DNA of 5,186 nt, from NCBI GenBank assembly GCA_031270215.1, contig JAISYB010000143.1:1-5186 (forward strand), given 5' to 3'. Positions 5,127 through 5,186 of this stretch are shown here, one piece after another (the first letter of the stretch is position 1; every line of letters starts with the position of its first letter). Source of the DNA: Streptococcaceae bacterium. Its GTDB lineage: Bacteria; Bacillota; Bacilli; Lactobacillales; Streptococcaceae. A model generated the notes under the pieces. The model ran no database searches. It saw nothing but the letters and a program-made list of their open reading frames with translations, and was not told where the DNA came from. The position numbers were made by a program, and so were the translations under genes.

Positions 5127-5186
5127 CTATTTCGTTTCTGATTTAACCCGACTTTCCATTTCTTTAATTCCTTTTGCCGGTGTTTT
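5127..5186 (-). CDS. C-terminal end of a gene cut by the window edge, probably the ABC sugar-binding lipoprotein
   Basis: Nineteen codons and a TAG stop are visible, ending GIKEMESRVKSETK. Extracellular sugar-binding proteins of CUT1 transporters often end in a short amphipathic helix of the type GIKEMxxRV, and this gene lies just upstream of the two permeases, the usual place for the binding protein. It would capture the oligosaccharide outside the membrane and deliver it to the permeases. Too little is visible to confirm the fold or the lipoprotein signal, and the assignment rests mainly on position. Confidence 0.6.
   Translation of the reverse strand, partial: KTPAKGIKEMESRVKSETK

Overview
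The window is a stretch of one minus-strand operon from a low-GC Gram-positive bacterium (Bacillota). Lactobacillales, for example an Enterococcus-like genus, is my best guess. The reasons are AT-rich sequence with strong AGGAGG/GGGGG-type ribosome binding sites, TTG starts, the CUT1 permease/DUF624 gene pairing common in Firmicutes, and an intercistronic stem-loop containing GAGGCTGGAACAA, which resembles hairpins I recall from enterococcal and related genomes. Tryptophan is encoded by TGG and TGA serves as a stop, so the genetic code is standard. Genus-level assignment is not secure.

Read in the direction of transcription (from 5186 down to 1), the layout is: the last 19 codons of what is probably the solute-binding protein of a sugar ABC transporter (5127-5186); a 99-bp gap with an imperfect hairpin (5065-5100) but no U-tract; two CUT1-type ABC permeases (4131-5027 and 3291-4118); a DUF624/YesL-like membrane protein (2617-3285); a 106-bp gap holding an in-frame but interrupted membrane-leader-like reading frame; a 279-residue protein with a C-terminal discoidin-like (F5/8 type C-like) jelly-roll region (1671-2510); KDPG/KHG aldolase eda (996-1655); 2-keto-3-deoxygluconate kinase kdgK (36-995); and the first ten codons of a further gene (1-31) whose start resembles kduI, 5-keto-4-deoxyuronate isomerase. 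Most junctions are overlapping, abutting or shorter than 20 bp, so this is almost certainly one transcript.

Functionally, the genes fit import and breakdown of unsaturated uronic-acid oligosaccharides, such as lyase products of pectin/rhamnogalacturonan or of glycosaminoglycans. The ABC system would bring in the oligosaccharide. Enzymes outside the window would release 4-deoxy-5-ketouronate. KduI, with a KduD outside the window, would make 2-keto-3-deoxygluconate (KDG). KdgK phosphorylates KDG and Eda splits KDPG to pyruvate and glyceraldehyde-3-phosphate. The exact polysaccharide cannot be read from this window. No ATPase gene is present, as is usual for CUT1 systems that borrow a shared MsmK/MsmX-type ATPase.

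The least understood parts are the discoidin-like protein, which appears cytoplasmic from its best start, the DUF624 protein, and the TGA-interrupted hydrophobic leader between them. There are no mobile elements, tRNAs, rRNAs or CRISPR arrays. The plus strand carries no convincing gene.
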